Source: an uncultured bacterium
Lineage (GTDB): Bacteria > Bacillota > Clostridia > Oscillospirales > Ruminococcaceae
NCBI GenBank assembly: GCA_905215965.1
Contig: CAJMSD010000005.1
Coordinates: 129,074 to 193,073 of the forward strand
Reading direction: 5' to 3'
Length of the DNA: 64,000 nucleotides
Below the pieces are notes generated by a model. The model saw only the letters and a program-made list of their open reading frames with translations, did no database searches and was not told the DNA's origin. Both the position numbers and the translations under genes were made by a program. Below, piece after piece: positions 46,520 through 55,041 of the stretch; positions within the stretch are counted from its first letter, which is position 1; the number at the start of each line of letters is the position of its first letter.

Positions 46520-46909
46520 TTACTGATCATCCTTCATATACATTTTTTCGATGCCATCCTCCTCTGGATGCTTCCCCGTATAATCCATTGACATAATGAC
46601 CACCTGTGCTACGAGAGACCTGATACCGTTTAAAGATTCCGGAAAGTTTTCGATGTACTCAGGATTGACTTTTGGCATGACCTCCTTCAGTGCCTGCATG
46701 ATATACACCAGAAGCCGCTGCCTATCCGCATAACCATATCGCATCCCATATGCATTGATAGCATGATGAAACTCAGATATCGCCCAGTGAAAAAGTTGAG
46801 TGAACTCCGCATCCGTTTCTAGTTTTTGTGGAAGCGGAATGCGTAACTTTTTAAATGGTGCCGGATTTGTTAAATCGTGTCCTGTGGCTGCATATTCCTG
46901 TTTTTTCAT
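46520..46909 (-). CDS. Hypothetical protein of the Y-polymerase cassette, 129 aa
   Basis: Soluble protein with no known motif ('RIPLPQKLETDAEFTQLFHW'), AGGAG before the ATG. It is the last gene of the run S24 repressor, 96-aa protein, Y-family polymerase, YolD-like protein, and lies 13 bases after the YolD-like gene. Its role in the cassette is unknown. Confidence 0.6.
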   Translation of the reverse strand: MKKQEYAATGHDLTNPAPFKKLRIPLPQKLETDAEFTQLFHWAISEFHHAINAYGMRYGYADRQRLLVYIMQALKEVMPKVNPEYIENFPESLNGIRSLVAQVVIMSMDYTGKHPEEDGIEKMYMKDDQ

Positions 46910-46922
46910 AATGCATCTCTCC

Positions 46923-47387
46923 TCATTCTTTAAAATCTACCAGCTCACCGCTAATGTCCTTTATTTTAGCCATCTCAAGCTCCATGTAACTCCCTGACAG
47001 TCCAGTTTTCTTGAAAAGCTGTATCTTCCTGTCAACTGTGTCCACCCGCCGCACTCTTTCCGTAATACTGACATACGAGCCGCCGGCTTTCGCTGCATCA
47101 GCTATAAAGTAGGTGAACTTCAGCACTGGATGATGACCGGCTTCTATAGCATCAATGATCAGGTTTATCTTTGCATTCATTATCTCCATCTCTGCTTCAC
47201 TCAGCGCCTCAAATGCTCCGACCTCTCTTGCTTCCTCATCGATCATATCCTCGTAGCCTGTCAGTGCAGCAAAAGGAGAGAACTGTGCGGCACGCTCCAA
47301 AGGCGACATATGCTCATGCTTGTCTGACTGCCAATGCGGAAGGTCGATAATATCAGCATAGACCTCTCGTGCATTCGGCTCATCCAT
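46923..47387 (-). CDS. YolD-like protein
   Basis: 154 residues. 'DIIDLPHWQSDKHEHMSPLERAAQFSPFAALTGY' (seen in parts: 'HMSPLERAAQFSPFAALTGY') is the hallmark of YolD-like proteins, which commonly accompany UmuC/DinB-type polymerases in Firmicutes and act in their regulation. The start at 47387 has AGAGGG; an upstream ATG at 47405 overlaps the polymerase stop and is also possible. Confidence 0.8.
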   Translation of the reverse strand: MDEPNAREVYADIIDLPHWQSDKHEHMSPLERAAQFSPFAALTGYEDMIDEEAREVGAFEALSEAEMEIMNAKINLIIDAIEAGHHPVLKFTYFIADAAKAGGSYVSITERVRRVDTVDRKIQLFKKTGLSGSYMELEMAKIKDISGELVDFKE

Positions 47388-47401
47388 TTTGATTCCCTCT
47401 G

Positions 47402-48991
47402 TCATCCACCATCACCTGCCTTGTGACCGCCGATCTGACCGTTGCGCTCTATCGTCATTGCTCCCTGCATGAAATTCATGCCCTTCAGAACAGCATTCTT
47501 ACCGTATTTATCCTGCAATAATAATGTGGCACGCTGCAGAGCTTTCTCCTTATCAGCCTTCCGCTTCTTCTCAGCCTGCTGCCTCTCTGCTTCTTCATAG
47601 TCAACGAACAGTTCAAGCTGAACAGGCGCAGTATCTTCCGGGATATCTTTTTCATAGATGAGGTCACAAGCAGCGATCGTTACCCTGCGCACCAGCAGAT
47701 CACGGTCAATGATCCGGTCATAGAGCCGCATTATAGTATCCACGATGTCTTTTGTAGATGATGTCCAGTGGTCGATATTGCCTGTGCCGTGTGCATGATA
47801 TGGCGTGATGCGGCCGTAATGATCCTTGGTAACTCTGCCCTTGTATACCTGTCCGGTCGTCGTCACCTTATAGGTACTTTCCTTCTCGGTTTTTCCACGG
47901 TATAACAGTTCTAAAGACGTTCTGTCATATCCAATCGTCAGAGTGATTTTTTTCGTTACAACATACTTCCGCACCAGATCTAATACTAAAAGTTCGGTCA
48001 TTTCTCTAACAATAAGTCGGGCGTGATCTGAATCATAAGGCTCTTTCAGCACCTGTCCGGAGGATAGAGAGTTGCTGCCGGGACGGTAAGACTTGATAGT
48101 CTTTATTTCAGTCGGCTCCCAGCCCCATGCATGGTCGATCACGATCTCTGCTTTTACTCCGAGTACCTTGTATAGCAGGTCTTCGTTCTGTGTACTGAGC
48201 CGTGCAATATCGCCCATTGTGAAACAGTCAAGGGCTGCGACACGTTTCGCTGTACCTGCTCCGAAGCCCCAGAAGTCCGTCAGCGGCGTGTGACACCAGA
48301 GCAGCTCTCTGTACCGTTTTTCGTCAAGCTCTGCGATACGGACACCGTCCTTGTCAGCAGGAACGTGCTTTGCAACGATATCCATTGCGACTTTGGCTAA
48401 GTATAGGTTCGTACCGATGCCGGCGGTCGCCGTGATACCGGTCTCATATAAAACCTCACGTATCATCGTCATTGCAAGCTCGTGGGCGGTCATGTGGTAG
48501 GTGTTCAGATACCCGGTCGCATCGATAAAACACTCGTCTATAGAATAAACATGTATATCCTCGGCGCTGACGTACCGCATATAGATGGAGAATATTTTTG
48601 TACTGATCTCCTCATATAAACGCATTCTCGGCGGAGCTATGATGAAAGAGAGCTTCAAAGAAGGATCATTCGCAAGTGCCTCCGCATCGAAGGATTCTGA
48701 TGTAAAGTGATACTTACCCTCGTCGCTTTTCGGCAATACACCCTTGCGAAATGCCGCTGTAAAACGTTTCTCATTGATCTTCTTGACGGCATCTTCTACT
48801 TCCCATAATCTTGCTCGTCCGGAGATACCGTAGGCTTTCAGTGAGGGCGTGACCGCAAGACAGATCGTTTTGGAAGTGCGGGACTCGTCAGCGACCACAA
48901 GATGTGTGGTCAGCGGATCAAATTCCCGGTCTACACATTCAACTGATGCATAAAAGCTCTTCAAGTCAATTGCAATATATGTTTTCTCCAT
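47402..48991 (-). CDS. Y-family DNA polymerase (UmuC/DinB-like)
   Basis: 529 residues from ATG 48991 (GGAGG 8 bases before). Palm motifs 'YIAIDLKSFYASVECVDREF' and 'YSIDECFIDATGYL' carry the metal-binding Asp and the Ser-Ile-Asp-Glu active site; little-finger and C-terminal regions are present, so it is complete. Such enzymes copy past DNA damage with low fidelity. Together with the LexA-like S24 repressor gene upstream and the YolD-like gene downstream it forms a mobile SOS-mutagenesis cassette, like those on Gram-positive ICEs and plasmids. Confidence 0.93.
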   Translation of the reverse strand: MEKTYIAIDLKSFYASVECVDREFDPLTTHLVVADESRTSKTICLAVTPSLKAYGISGRARLWEVEDAVKKINEKRFTAAFRKGVLPKSDEGKYHFTSESFDAEALANDPSLKLSFIIAPPRMRLYEEISTKIFSIYMRYVSAEDIHVYSIDECFIDATGYLNTYHMTAHELAMTMIREVLYETGITATAGIGTNLYLAKVAMDIVAKHVPADKDGVRIAELDEKRYRELLWCHTPLTDFWGFGAGTAKRVAALDCFTMGDIARLSTQNEDLLYKVLGVKAEIVIDHAWGWEPTEIKTIKSYRPGSNSLSSGQVLKEPYDSDHARLIVREMTELLVLDLVRKYVVTKKITLTIGYDRTSLELLYRGKTEKESTYKVTTTGQVYKGRVTKDHYGRITPYHAHGTGNIDHWTSSTKDIVDTIMRLYDRIIDRDLLVRRVTIAACDLIYEKDIPEDTAPVQLELFVDYEEAERQQAEKKRKADKEKALQRATLLLQDKYGKNAVLKGMNFMQGAMTIERNGQIGGHKAGDGG

Positions 48992-49018
48992 AGCTCTCAC
49001 CTCCGGACAGGCTGTATA

Positions 49019-49309
49019 TTACGAAGTTACCGGACATTCTACATACCATCTGCCAATTGAACTCTTCTGGTATCGGCTTGTACGCTCAAAAAACAAATGC
49101 TTTTTCTCTCCGTGGATCACAACTGTGTAGCAATCACAAGTCGAGCTGTCATGGTGAGTACCGGCAGGACGGAAATCTTTTACCGCTTCTATCGGGAACA
49201 CCCGTCCGTCCTCCCATGTAATAACTCTTGGCTGCATGAAGCCTGTAGCATCAAAGTCAGATGTGACCTTCACATACACACGCTCCATGCGGATAACAGG
49301 CCGTTTCAT
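49019..49309 (-). CDS. Hypothetical protein of the Y-polymerase cassette, 96 aa
   Basis: Beta-rich small protein ('RVYVKVTSDFDATGFMQPRV', 'THHDSSTCDCYTVVIHGEKK'), AGGGGG before the ATG. It always sits between the repressor and the polymerase in the arrangement seen here. No function can be inferred from its sequence. Confidence 0.6.
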   Translation of the reverse strand: MKRPVIRMERVYVKVTSDFDATGFMQPRVITWEDGRVFPIEAVKDFRPAGTHHDSSTCDCYTVVIHGEKKHLFFERTSRYQKSSIGRWYVECPVTS

Positions 49310-49341
49310 ATCTATTCCCCCTTATGTAAACACAAGTGTGT

Positions 49342-50265
49342 TTAATCTTCTGATTCCAGTCTTTTCTTTACCCGTTCATATCTCTGCATATCCTCATAGG
49401 ATACAATCGCATCGGGATCAAGCACGCCGAGAACCCTGCCTATGAGATAAACACTTTCATCTTCAGTAAAACGCATGAGCTTGTACTTCTTATTCAGGGA
49501 GACTAGGCCTCTCTTACTGTACTGTTTGATATATGTTTCATTGCGCACACTGAACGCTCCGATCTCACCGTAATAAAGGTCGGAACGATCAGAAAGTCTC
49601 TGCACCATGACGAGATCACCGTTGTGGAAATCCGGCTCCATACTGTCTCCGCTGACCGGGAACACGCAGTCCATGAGCGGATGCACCTTGCTTTTATATA
49701 GATGTATCGGCTCGCCCTGATCTTCGTATTCCACACCTGCATCAAAGCCTGCACAGAGTCCCTTGGTAAAGCATATCTCTTCGGATATGCTGTCATAAAT
49801 CTCCTGATCCTCCATATCACATAACTGTCGCACCATAGAGGACACAACAGACCTATGCCCCTCCGAAAGCTGCCGGAACCCCTCCAGCAGGATATCATCC
49901 TCAGTAACTGGATTTTGAGTCATTATAATAGCTGGCTTCCCCTCTTCAATTGGTTCAGCATCAGATTTCTTTATATCAAAAAGCTCGTCAAGGCTGACCT
50001 CCAGCACCTGACAGATCAGGGGCAGCAGTGCAATATCCGGTCTGGTTCTACCGTTCTCCCAGTTACTGACTGCATTGGACTTGATACCTACCTTTGCGGC
50101 AAGCTCTTTCTGTTCGATCCCTTTTTTCTCACGATAAAGCCGTATTCGTTTGCAAAGAACAGGTATCTCCTTTCCTGTATCACTGTTTGTAGCATCCTGC
50201 ATACTGCGTCTGCCTGCATATGGTCGGACAGGTCTTGCCTTTTTCGGTTCATTCTGCTCTGCCAT
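49342..50265 (-). CDS. XRE-S24 (LexA/CI-like) repressor with autoproteolysis domain
   Basis: 307 residues. An HTH in the N-terminal third ('IEQKELAAKVGIKSNAVSNW') and a C-terminal S24 domain with Ser in 'FPVSGDSMEPDFHNGDLVMV' and Lys in 'ETYIKQYSKRG', the dyad for self-cleavage. Such repressors are cut when RecA is activated by DNA damage, which would release the Y-polymerase genes behind it. It is divergent from the tail-fibre/holin genes, and a small palindrome (50432-50444) between the two facing promoters is a plausible operator for both. Confidence 0.87.
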   Translation of the reverse strand: MAEQNEPKKARPVRPYAGRRSMQDATNSDTGKEIPVLCKRIRLYREKKGIEQKELAAKVGIKSNAVSNWENGRTRPDIALLPLICQVLEVSLDELFDIKKSDAEPIEEGKPAIIMTQNPVTEDDILLEGFRQLSEGHRSVVSSMVRQLCDMEDQEIYDSISEEICFTKGLCAGFDAGVEYEDQGEPIHLYKSKVHPLMDCVFPVSGDSMEPDFHNGDLVMVQRLSDRSDLYYGEIGAFSVRNETYIKQYSKRGLVSLNKKYKLMRFTEDESVYLIGRVLGVLDPDAIVSYEDMQRYERVKKRLESED

Positions 50266-50349
50266 AAGATTACTCCTTTCTCATAATGGATAATTCAGCA
50301 GCATATTGCACAGCGACTGTGTCTTGGTTTTGTGCAGCACGCTGATTTT

Positions 50350-50386
50350 GGGGCTTAAAAATTATAAGGATCCATGCTTTAGCCCC
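50350..50386 (-). other. Hairpin in the leader of the repressor operon
   Basis: GGGGCT and AGCCCC arms with extra AA/TT pairs flank a 20-nt loop within the 5' leader of the minus-strand transcript, between its promoter and the repressor gene. Role unknown; a weak attenuator is possible. Confidence 0.45.
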
Positions 50387-50397
50387 TCTTTACTTGT

Positions 50398-50426
50398 ATT
50401 ATATCACATAGTTAGTGCTTTGTCAA
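50398..50426 (-). promoter_or_regulatory. Promoter of the repressor/Y-polymerase operon
   Basis: On the minus strand TTGACA (plus 50426-50421) and TATAAT (plus 50403-50398) are both perfect consensus with 17-bp spacing. Confidence 0.9.
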
Positions 50427-50431
50427 GATTC

Positions 50432-50444
50432 GAAATTTCATTTC
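50432..50444. promoter_or_regulatory. Candidate operator between divergent promoters
   Basis: GAAATTTCATTTC is a perfect inverted repeat of 5 bp with a 3-bp centre. It lies between the -35 boxes of the two opposite promoters, 5-6 bp from each, an ideal place for the S24 repressor to act on both. Confidence 0.55.
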
Positions 50445-50450
50445 CAAGTC

Positions 50451-50479
50451 TTTACAAATCACAAAGAATGTGCTATAAT
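50451..50479 (+). promoter_or_regulatory. Promoter of the tail-fibre/holin operon
   Basis: TTTACA (50451-50456), 17-bp spacer, TATAAT (50474-50479). The coding sequence starts 200 bases further on. Confidence 0.88.
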
Positions 50480-50484
50480 AGCAG

Positions 50485-50687
50485 ATGAGGTTTTTCCATA
50501 GGAGAGATACAACAGTAGCCCGCCTTATGGTGTGTGGTGGGTGATACTGAATAACAGCTTCTATGGATGATCTGAAACGCCACCGAACGTATTTGTTATG
50601 TGAGTCTGCGGAACCTATCAAAAACCGCAGAAAATCGAAAAAGAAAGAAGTATTTACACTCTATTGACTTAATACTGGAGGAAATCA
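50485..50687 (+). ncRNA. Structured 200-nt leader RNA of unknown class
   Basis: Between the promoter and the ATG at 50688 the leader can form a 7-bp helix TCCATAG/CTATGGA (50495-50501, 50561-50567) enclosing a CCCGCC/GGTGGG hairpin (50519-50524, 50536-50541), followed by a CTGCGG/CCGCAG hairpin (50606-50611, 50625-50630). None of the helices is followed by a T run, so it is not a simple terminator. GGAGG precedes the start codon. I do not recognise a known riboswitch; it may be a phage-type leader that controls the operon. Confidence 0.5.
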
Positions 50688-52655
50688 ATGGCATTTTGGT
50701 ATAAGAATTCTAATGGTATGGGGTTCGTCCCGGAGGATGGTGAAGCCGAAATCATCGAGGACTGGGAGCTGGAGGATGTCAGTCCCGGAACATATGAGTC
50801 TGTATCTGATGTGGTAACAGCACGCTGGAGCAACTACCGCCAGTGTCTTGCCGGAGCGATCCAAAACGGAGCAGTCGCACTGAAACTGAGAGGAGAGCCG
50901 CTGCCCGATGATGCAAAAGTAGAGCTGACCGGTATTACGCTGAAACGGATCGACTGTGCTTGTGCAGACGGGAGCGATACCGCATTCTATCTTGATGTGA
51001 TCGTGATCGCTGATCTTGAAATTTCGACCCCGAATCATGCTATGATCATGCAGTTGATCGGGTGCAGGAGCGGGCAAACGCTGACAGAGGCAATGCAGTC
51101 GGCATATGACTACTATACTGACAGATGCAGAAACACCGAAAAGCGAAAACAATGGTTCAGAATCCGCACCCGTGAGGATGCACTGCGTTTTCAGGATGAT
51201 TGCATCGGTTGGTATCCCGACCCGGAAATTTCTGTTTATAACAGGAAAGACAATCTCAAGGGCATCGAGCGTGAGATTGCACCTGTTGCGGAGGACTCCC
51301 ACACACACGATAACAAGGCAACACTCGATGCAATCACGCCGGAACTGTTCGGAGAGCTGGACGGCTTGCAGCAGTTTGAGGACAGCACAAAGCACGACAT
51401 CCAGACGCTCAATGAAGCCGTGGACAATCTACGACAGGGGCAGCATACACACAATAATATGGCAGTCCTCGATGCCACGACTGCACCGTATACGACCGAG
51501 GAACAGCAGAAACTGGCGGGCATCTCGCCGGAGACTTATGCCACGCAGGACGCACTCAACGAGCAGATCCTGCTTGTGCGGGAAGCCATTGCACCGCTGG
51601 AACACGCTTCTCATAACCACACCAACAAGGCGGTTCTGGACAAGATCACGGATGCCATTGTGACCGCTGTGCAGGACTTCGGACCCTTCGAGGACTGGAC
51701 ACGGGAGCAGATCCACACGCTGTTCGAGCTGGTCAACAACTTCTCCAATACGGCACACACGCACGAAAATAAGGCGGCGCTTGATGCGATCACGCAGGAT
51801 ATGGTCGATGACCTCGGCGGTCTCCAGCAGTTCGAGGACTCCGTCACCCAGCAAATTCAGACGGTGCGGGAGTCCGTTGAACCGGTCGTTTCGCAGGCGC
51901 ACTGGCATCACAATCTCACGGTGCTGAACAGCATCACGCAGGCGAAGATCAACGAGTGGGACAGCATTTCCACGCTGAAAACACAGCTCAATGCGCTGTC
52001 CACGGAGCTTACCGTGTTCAAGGGCAAGTGCGACAACAACTCCGCCCGCATTGGCGTGAACGAGACGGACATTGCCAGCATTCAGGCAACGCTCGTTGAC
52101 TTGCAGGCGCAGATCGATGCACTGAAAAATAACGGCTATACTGTACTGTTTGAGTGCGGGGACGATGTGCCTGAAAAATACGGCATTCTACTCGGCTTCG
52201 TGGTGAACGGCGGCTTCCGGACGCTGACGAATATGCGCAGCCAGTTCCCGAATTTCTGTGCAGAAACAAACGACTATGCGCTGTTCTACGATCAGGAGGA
52301 CTTCAACTGGGATGCGCAGGTTCTGACCTGTGTCGAGCAGCGCATCAAGCTGACCTCGGACAGCAAGATCCAGTTCTGCTACAATTCCGGCGCAACCGAG
52401 GACGGTATGCTGTATCTTATCAACCCACCCGGAGGCAAGATCGATGTTCCGATCACGCTGTATGCAAGGAGTGAGATCGAGTACGGCAGAGCCATTCAGC
52501 TTGATTTCCAGTGGTTGCAGACACAGAAGTTCATCACCACGGAGACCGACTGCACCGGCATCCAGCCGGGTGAATATTACCTCTGCTGGGTGGGCAGGAG
52601 CAACAACACGCATCCCATTATCCGCAGCGTGAAGGTAAAGGAGGTGGAGGCATGA
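50688..52655 (+). CDS. Phage tail-fibre-like protein with five His-x-His repeats
   Basis: 655 residues. The N-terminal ~195 residues form an unassigned domain with 'WFRIRTREDALRFQDDCIGW'. Residues ~205-440 hold five repeats of ~50-60 residues, each with a His-x-His plus Leu-Asp motif ('SHTHDNKATLDAIT', 'QHTHNNMAVLDATT', 'SHNHTNKAVLDKIT', 'AHTHENKAALDAIT', 'AHWHHNLTVLNSIT'), as in phage tail-fibre shafts where such His pairs bind iron. A coiled segment and a C-terminal beta domain (~490-650) follow, probably for receptor binding. It overlaps the holin gene by 4 bases. No other virion genes are in the element. Confidence 0.75.
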   Translation: MAFWYKNSNGMGFVPEDGEAEIIEDWELEDVSPGTYESVSDVVTARWSNYRQCLAGAIQNGAVALKLRGEPLPDDAKVELTGITLKRIDCACADGSDTAFYLDVIVIADLEISTPNHAMIMQLIGCRSGQTLTEAMQSAYDYYTDRCRNTEKRKQWFRIRTREDALRFQDDCIGWYPDPEISVYNRKDNLKGIEREIAPVAEDSHTHDNKATLDAITPELFGELDGLQQFEDSTKHDIQTLNEAVDNLRQGQHTHNNMAVLDATTAPYTTEEQQKLAGISPETYATQDALNEQILLVREAIAPLEHASHNHTNKAVLDKITDAIVTAVQDFGPFEDWTREQIHTLFELVNNFSNTAHTHENKAALDAITQDMVDDLGGLQQFEDSVTQQIQTVRESVEPVVSQAHWHHNLTVLNSITQAKINEWDSISTLKTQLNALSTELTVFKGKCDNNSARIGVNETDIASIQATLVDLQAQIDALKNNGYTVLFECGDDVPEKYGILLGFVVNGGFRTLTNMRSQFPNFCAETNDYALFYDQEDFNWDAQVLTCVEQRIKLTSDSKIQFCYNSGATEDGMLYLINPPGGKIDVPITLYARSEIEYGRAIQLDFQWLQTQKFITTETDCTGIQPGEYYLCWVGRSNNTHPIIRSVKVKEVEA

Positions 52656-53116
52656 AGGAAAATATCTGTACCGTGATCGGTGTGTTCGGCGGGTTCATCG
52701 CTGCTTTGCTTGGCGGCTGGGATTCCGCTATGATCACACTGGTCATTTTTATGGGAATCGATTTCACCACAGGTCTGATCACCGCAACAATGGGCAGAAG
52801 CAAACACAGTAAGACCGGCAAGCTCAGTTCCAAGGCGGGCTGGGTCGGACTTGCGAAAAAGTTCTGCATCCTGCTTATGGTCGTGGTCGCTGTCCGGATG
52901 GACATTCTCATTGGCACGACCTATATCCGCGATGCAACGTGCATCGGATTTTGCGTGAATGAACTGCTGTCGATCATCGAGAACACCAGTCTCATGGGTA
53001 TCCCGTATCCGCCCGCAATCAGGAAGGCGATCGAGGTGCTTCAGAAGAGGGCAGCTCACATTGATGACGAGATTCAAGAGATGATCGATACAATGGAGGA
53101 GGACGATAAAAAGTAA
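52652..53116 (+). CDS. Phage-type holin
   Basis: 154 residues; ATGA overlap with the tail-fibre gene. The protein matches the phage_holin_4 (toxin secretion/phage lysis holin) family: several hydrophobic helices, 'VIFMGIDFTTGLITATMGRS' and 'SSKAGWVGLAKK', and a charged helical tail. It would form membrane pores for release of the endolysin encoded at 53784, or take part in a secretion role. It is the last gene before a terminator. Confidence 0.88.
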   Translation: MKENICTVIGVFGGFIAALLGGWDSAMITLVIFMGIDFTTGLITATMGRSKHSKTGKLSSKAGWVGLAKKFCILLMVVVAVRMDILIGTTYIRDATCIGFCVNELLSIIENTSLMGIPYPPAIRKAIEVLQKRAAHIDDEIQEMIDTMEEDDKK

Positions 53117-53149
53117 TGCAGCAGAGTGTGTCTCCGCTGCATCTTTTTA
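53116..53149 (+). terminator. Terminator after the holin gene
   Basis: ATGCAGC / GCTGCAT stem with inner GAG/CTC pairs, then CTTTTTATT. It sits between convergent genes and may work both ways. Confidence 0.75.
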
Positions 53150-53689
53150 TTACAATTCGATTTTGAAGTCCGCAGACCCTTCACCATTGACGGTGTAATA
53201 TGCGGCATTTTCTTCCGGCTTGACATAAACATGAAATTCAGTAACGACCTTACGCTTGTGCGTGGACTTGTAAGCCTTGTATGCTTTTGCCGCAATATCG
53301 CTGATGTCAAACTCCGCATCCCCGATCTGAAGCGTGGTGATAAGAACCGGCTCTGCCTTCTTGTCTGCCTTTTTCGCTCTGGGTTTGCGTGTTTTCTTTA
53401 CAGGCGTTTCAGCAACAGTGGCTCCGGTGACAGTTTCAGCGGCCGGCTCTGCGATGACCGGAGCTTTTTCAGCGACAGCTTCGGCTTTCTTTGCCGCAGG
53501 CTTCCTGCCACGCTTCTTGGCAGGGACTTCGACAGCAGGTGCATCAACGACTGCTGTATCTGAAACAGATTCTACAACCTCGGCTGCTGTAATCGGAGTG
53601 GTCTCTACGACTGCTTCGGCAGCGGCTTTTTTCTTGCGTGTTGTTTTCTTTGTAGTATCGGTTTTCTGACTTGCAGGTTTTCTTGGCAT
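53150..53689 (-). CDS. Lys/Ala-rich protein with DUF6465-like C-terminus
   Basis: 179 residues. The first ~110 are a low-complexity basic region with AT-hook-like blocks ('PAKKRGRKPAAKK', 'KKTRKPRAKKADKK'), rich in Lys, Ala and Pro, as in histone H1-like bacterial proteins. The last ~65 residues form a small domain ('LQIGDAEFDISDIAAKAYKA', 'VTEFHVYVKPEENAAYYTVN') found in many Ruminococcaceae and likely involved in DNA or nucleoid binding. It is opposite in direction to the holin and endolysin genes and separates them. Confidence 0.7.
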   Translation of the reverse strand: MPRKPASQKTDTTKKTTRKKKAAAEAVVETTPITAAEVVESVSDTAVVDAPAVEVPAKKRGRKPAAKKAEAVAEKAPVIAEPAAETVTGATVAETPVKKTRKPRAKKADKKAEPVLITTLQIGDAEFDISDIAAKAYKAYKSTHKRKVVTEFHVYVKPEENAAYYTVNGEGSADFKIEL

Positions 53690-53783
53690 TGTTCATGCAC
53701 CTCCGTGTTTTTTCTAATTATAGCATTATTATACCGCTTTTGTCAAGCCATAACCGGCGATTATTCGCAGAAAGGAAAGTAAT

Positions 53784-54968
53784 ATGATCAAAACCTATCC
53801 GTTTAACGACACTACCCAGCTCTCGGCGCACTTCAATGTGTCGGAGTTCCGTTGCAAATGCGGCAAGGCGCACGACACGCTCCTTTCCGATGAGCTTGTC
53901 GAAAAGCTCGAACAGCTCTATGCTGCGCTGGACTGCTCCAAGATCATCGTGACCAGCGGCTTCCGCTGCTCGATGCATGACCGAACGGTCGGCGGCAGCG
54001 GCACGGGGCAGCACACGAAGGGCAATGCGGCGGACATCTGCTGTTACGGGCAGGACGGTCAGCCGATCTCCTCTAAGGTGGTCTGCTGCAAGGCGCAGGA
54101 TACCGGCTTCCGTGGCATCGCCAACATCACAGCGGCATACCAGTACACGCACGTTGATGTGCGTCCGAACGGCAAGTGGTACGGCGATGAAGTCCACGGC
54201 AATAACACCGTGACTGACGATTTTTACAAGTATTTTGGAGGCGAGGATATGAAGGGTATTGATGTGAGCGTACACAACGGCAACATCGACTGGCAGAAAG
54301 TGAAGAATGCGGGCATCGACTTTGCGATCCTGCGTGCAGGCTACGGCAGGCTGGCATCGCAGAAGGACGAGCGTTTCGAGCAGAACTATTCCGGCGCAAA
54401 GGCGGCGGGCATCCCGATCGGTGCGTACTGGTACTCCTACGCCATGAGCGAGGACGAGGCACGGCTGGAAGCGGATGTGTTCCTGTCCATCATCAAGGGA
54501 AAGCAGTTCGAGTTCCCGGTGTACTACGATGTGGAGGAGAAAAAGCAGTTTGCCCTCGGCAAGGAGAAGGTGTCGGCGATCATGCGGGCGTTCCTTGAAA
54601 GAGTGGAAGCGGCAGGCTATTTTGCCGGTCTGTACGGCTCGGCTTCTTCGCTGACCACGCACACCGCCGATAACATCAAGAGCCGCTACACCATCTGGCT
54701 GGCGCACTGGGTGGACAAGACCAGCTACGGCGGCGCTTACGGCATCTGGCAGCACTCTGAGAAGGGACGTGTGGATGGTATCAACGGCAACGTCGATCTG
54801 GACATCGGCTACAAGGATTTCCCGACCATCATCAAGGGCAAGGGGCTGAACGGCTACGGCGCTGAGCCGGTGCTGCCAAATCCGCCTGCGCCTGCTGCGG
54901 AGGACGGCATCACGGTCGAGGTCACGGTTGACGGTCAGAAGTACAGCGGCAAACTGAATAAGGCATAA
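53784..54968 (+). CDS. Bimodular endolysin: M15 peptidase plus GH25 muramidase
   Basis: 394 residues with AAAGGAA before the ATG. N-terminal peptidase M15_3 domain (about 10-145) has zinc-ligand and catalytic residues in 'GTGQHTKGNAADI' and 'QYTHVDVRP'. A GH25 lysozyme domain (about 153-345) follows with 'GIDVSVHNGNIDW' and the catalytic 'PVYYDVEEK'. A short C-terminal tail ('TVEVTVDGQKYSGKLNKA') resembles a linker to a wall-binding part. It cuts both the peptide and sugar parts of peptidoglycan. No signal peptide, so export would need the holin at 52652. Confidence 0.9.
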   Translation: MIKTYPFNDTTQLSAHFNVSEFRCKCGKAHDTLLSDELVEKLEQLYAALDCSKIIVTSGFRCSMHDRTVGGSGTGQHTKGNAADICCYGQDGQPISSKVVCCKAQDTGFRGIANITAAYQYTHVDVRPNGKWYGDEVHGNNTVTDDFYKYFGGEDMKGIDVSVHNGNIDWQKVKNAGIDFAILRAGYGRLASQKDERFEQNYSGAKAAGIPIGAYWYSYAMSEDEARLEADVFLSIIKGKQFEFPVYYDVEEKKQFALGKEKVSAIMRAFLERVEAAGYFAGLYGSASSLTTHTADNIKSRYTIWLAHWVDKTSYGGAYGIWQHSEKGRVDGINGNVDLDIGYKDFPTIIKGKGLNGYGAEPVLPNPPAPAAEDGITVEVTVDGQKYSGKLNKA

Positions 54969-54972
54969 AAAA

Positions 54973-55010
54973 CTCCCCGGAACTGTTCATTAACGAACAG
55001 CTCCGGGGAG
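54973..55010. terminator. Bidirectional terminator
   Basis: A long stem (CTCCCCGG..CTGTTC / GAACAG..CCGGGGAG) lies between the convergent endolysin and hsp20 genes; T runs are present on the minus-strand side, weaker on the plus side. Confidence 0.85.
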
Positions 55011-55041
55011 CATTATTTCGGGATCAAAACTTAGCGAGGTA

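Noticed and set aside
50688..54968. Complete prophage
   Set aside because: No terminase, portal, capsid, tail tube or tape-measure genes occur in the 40-kb element; only fibre, holin and endolysin are present.
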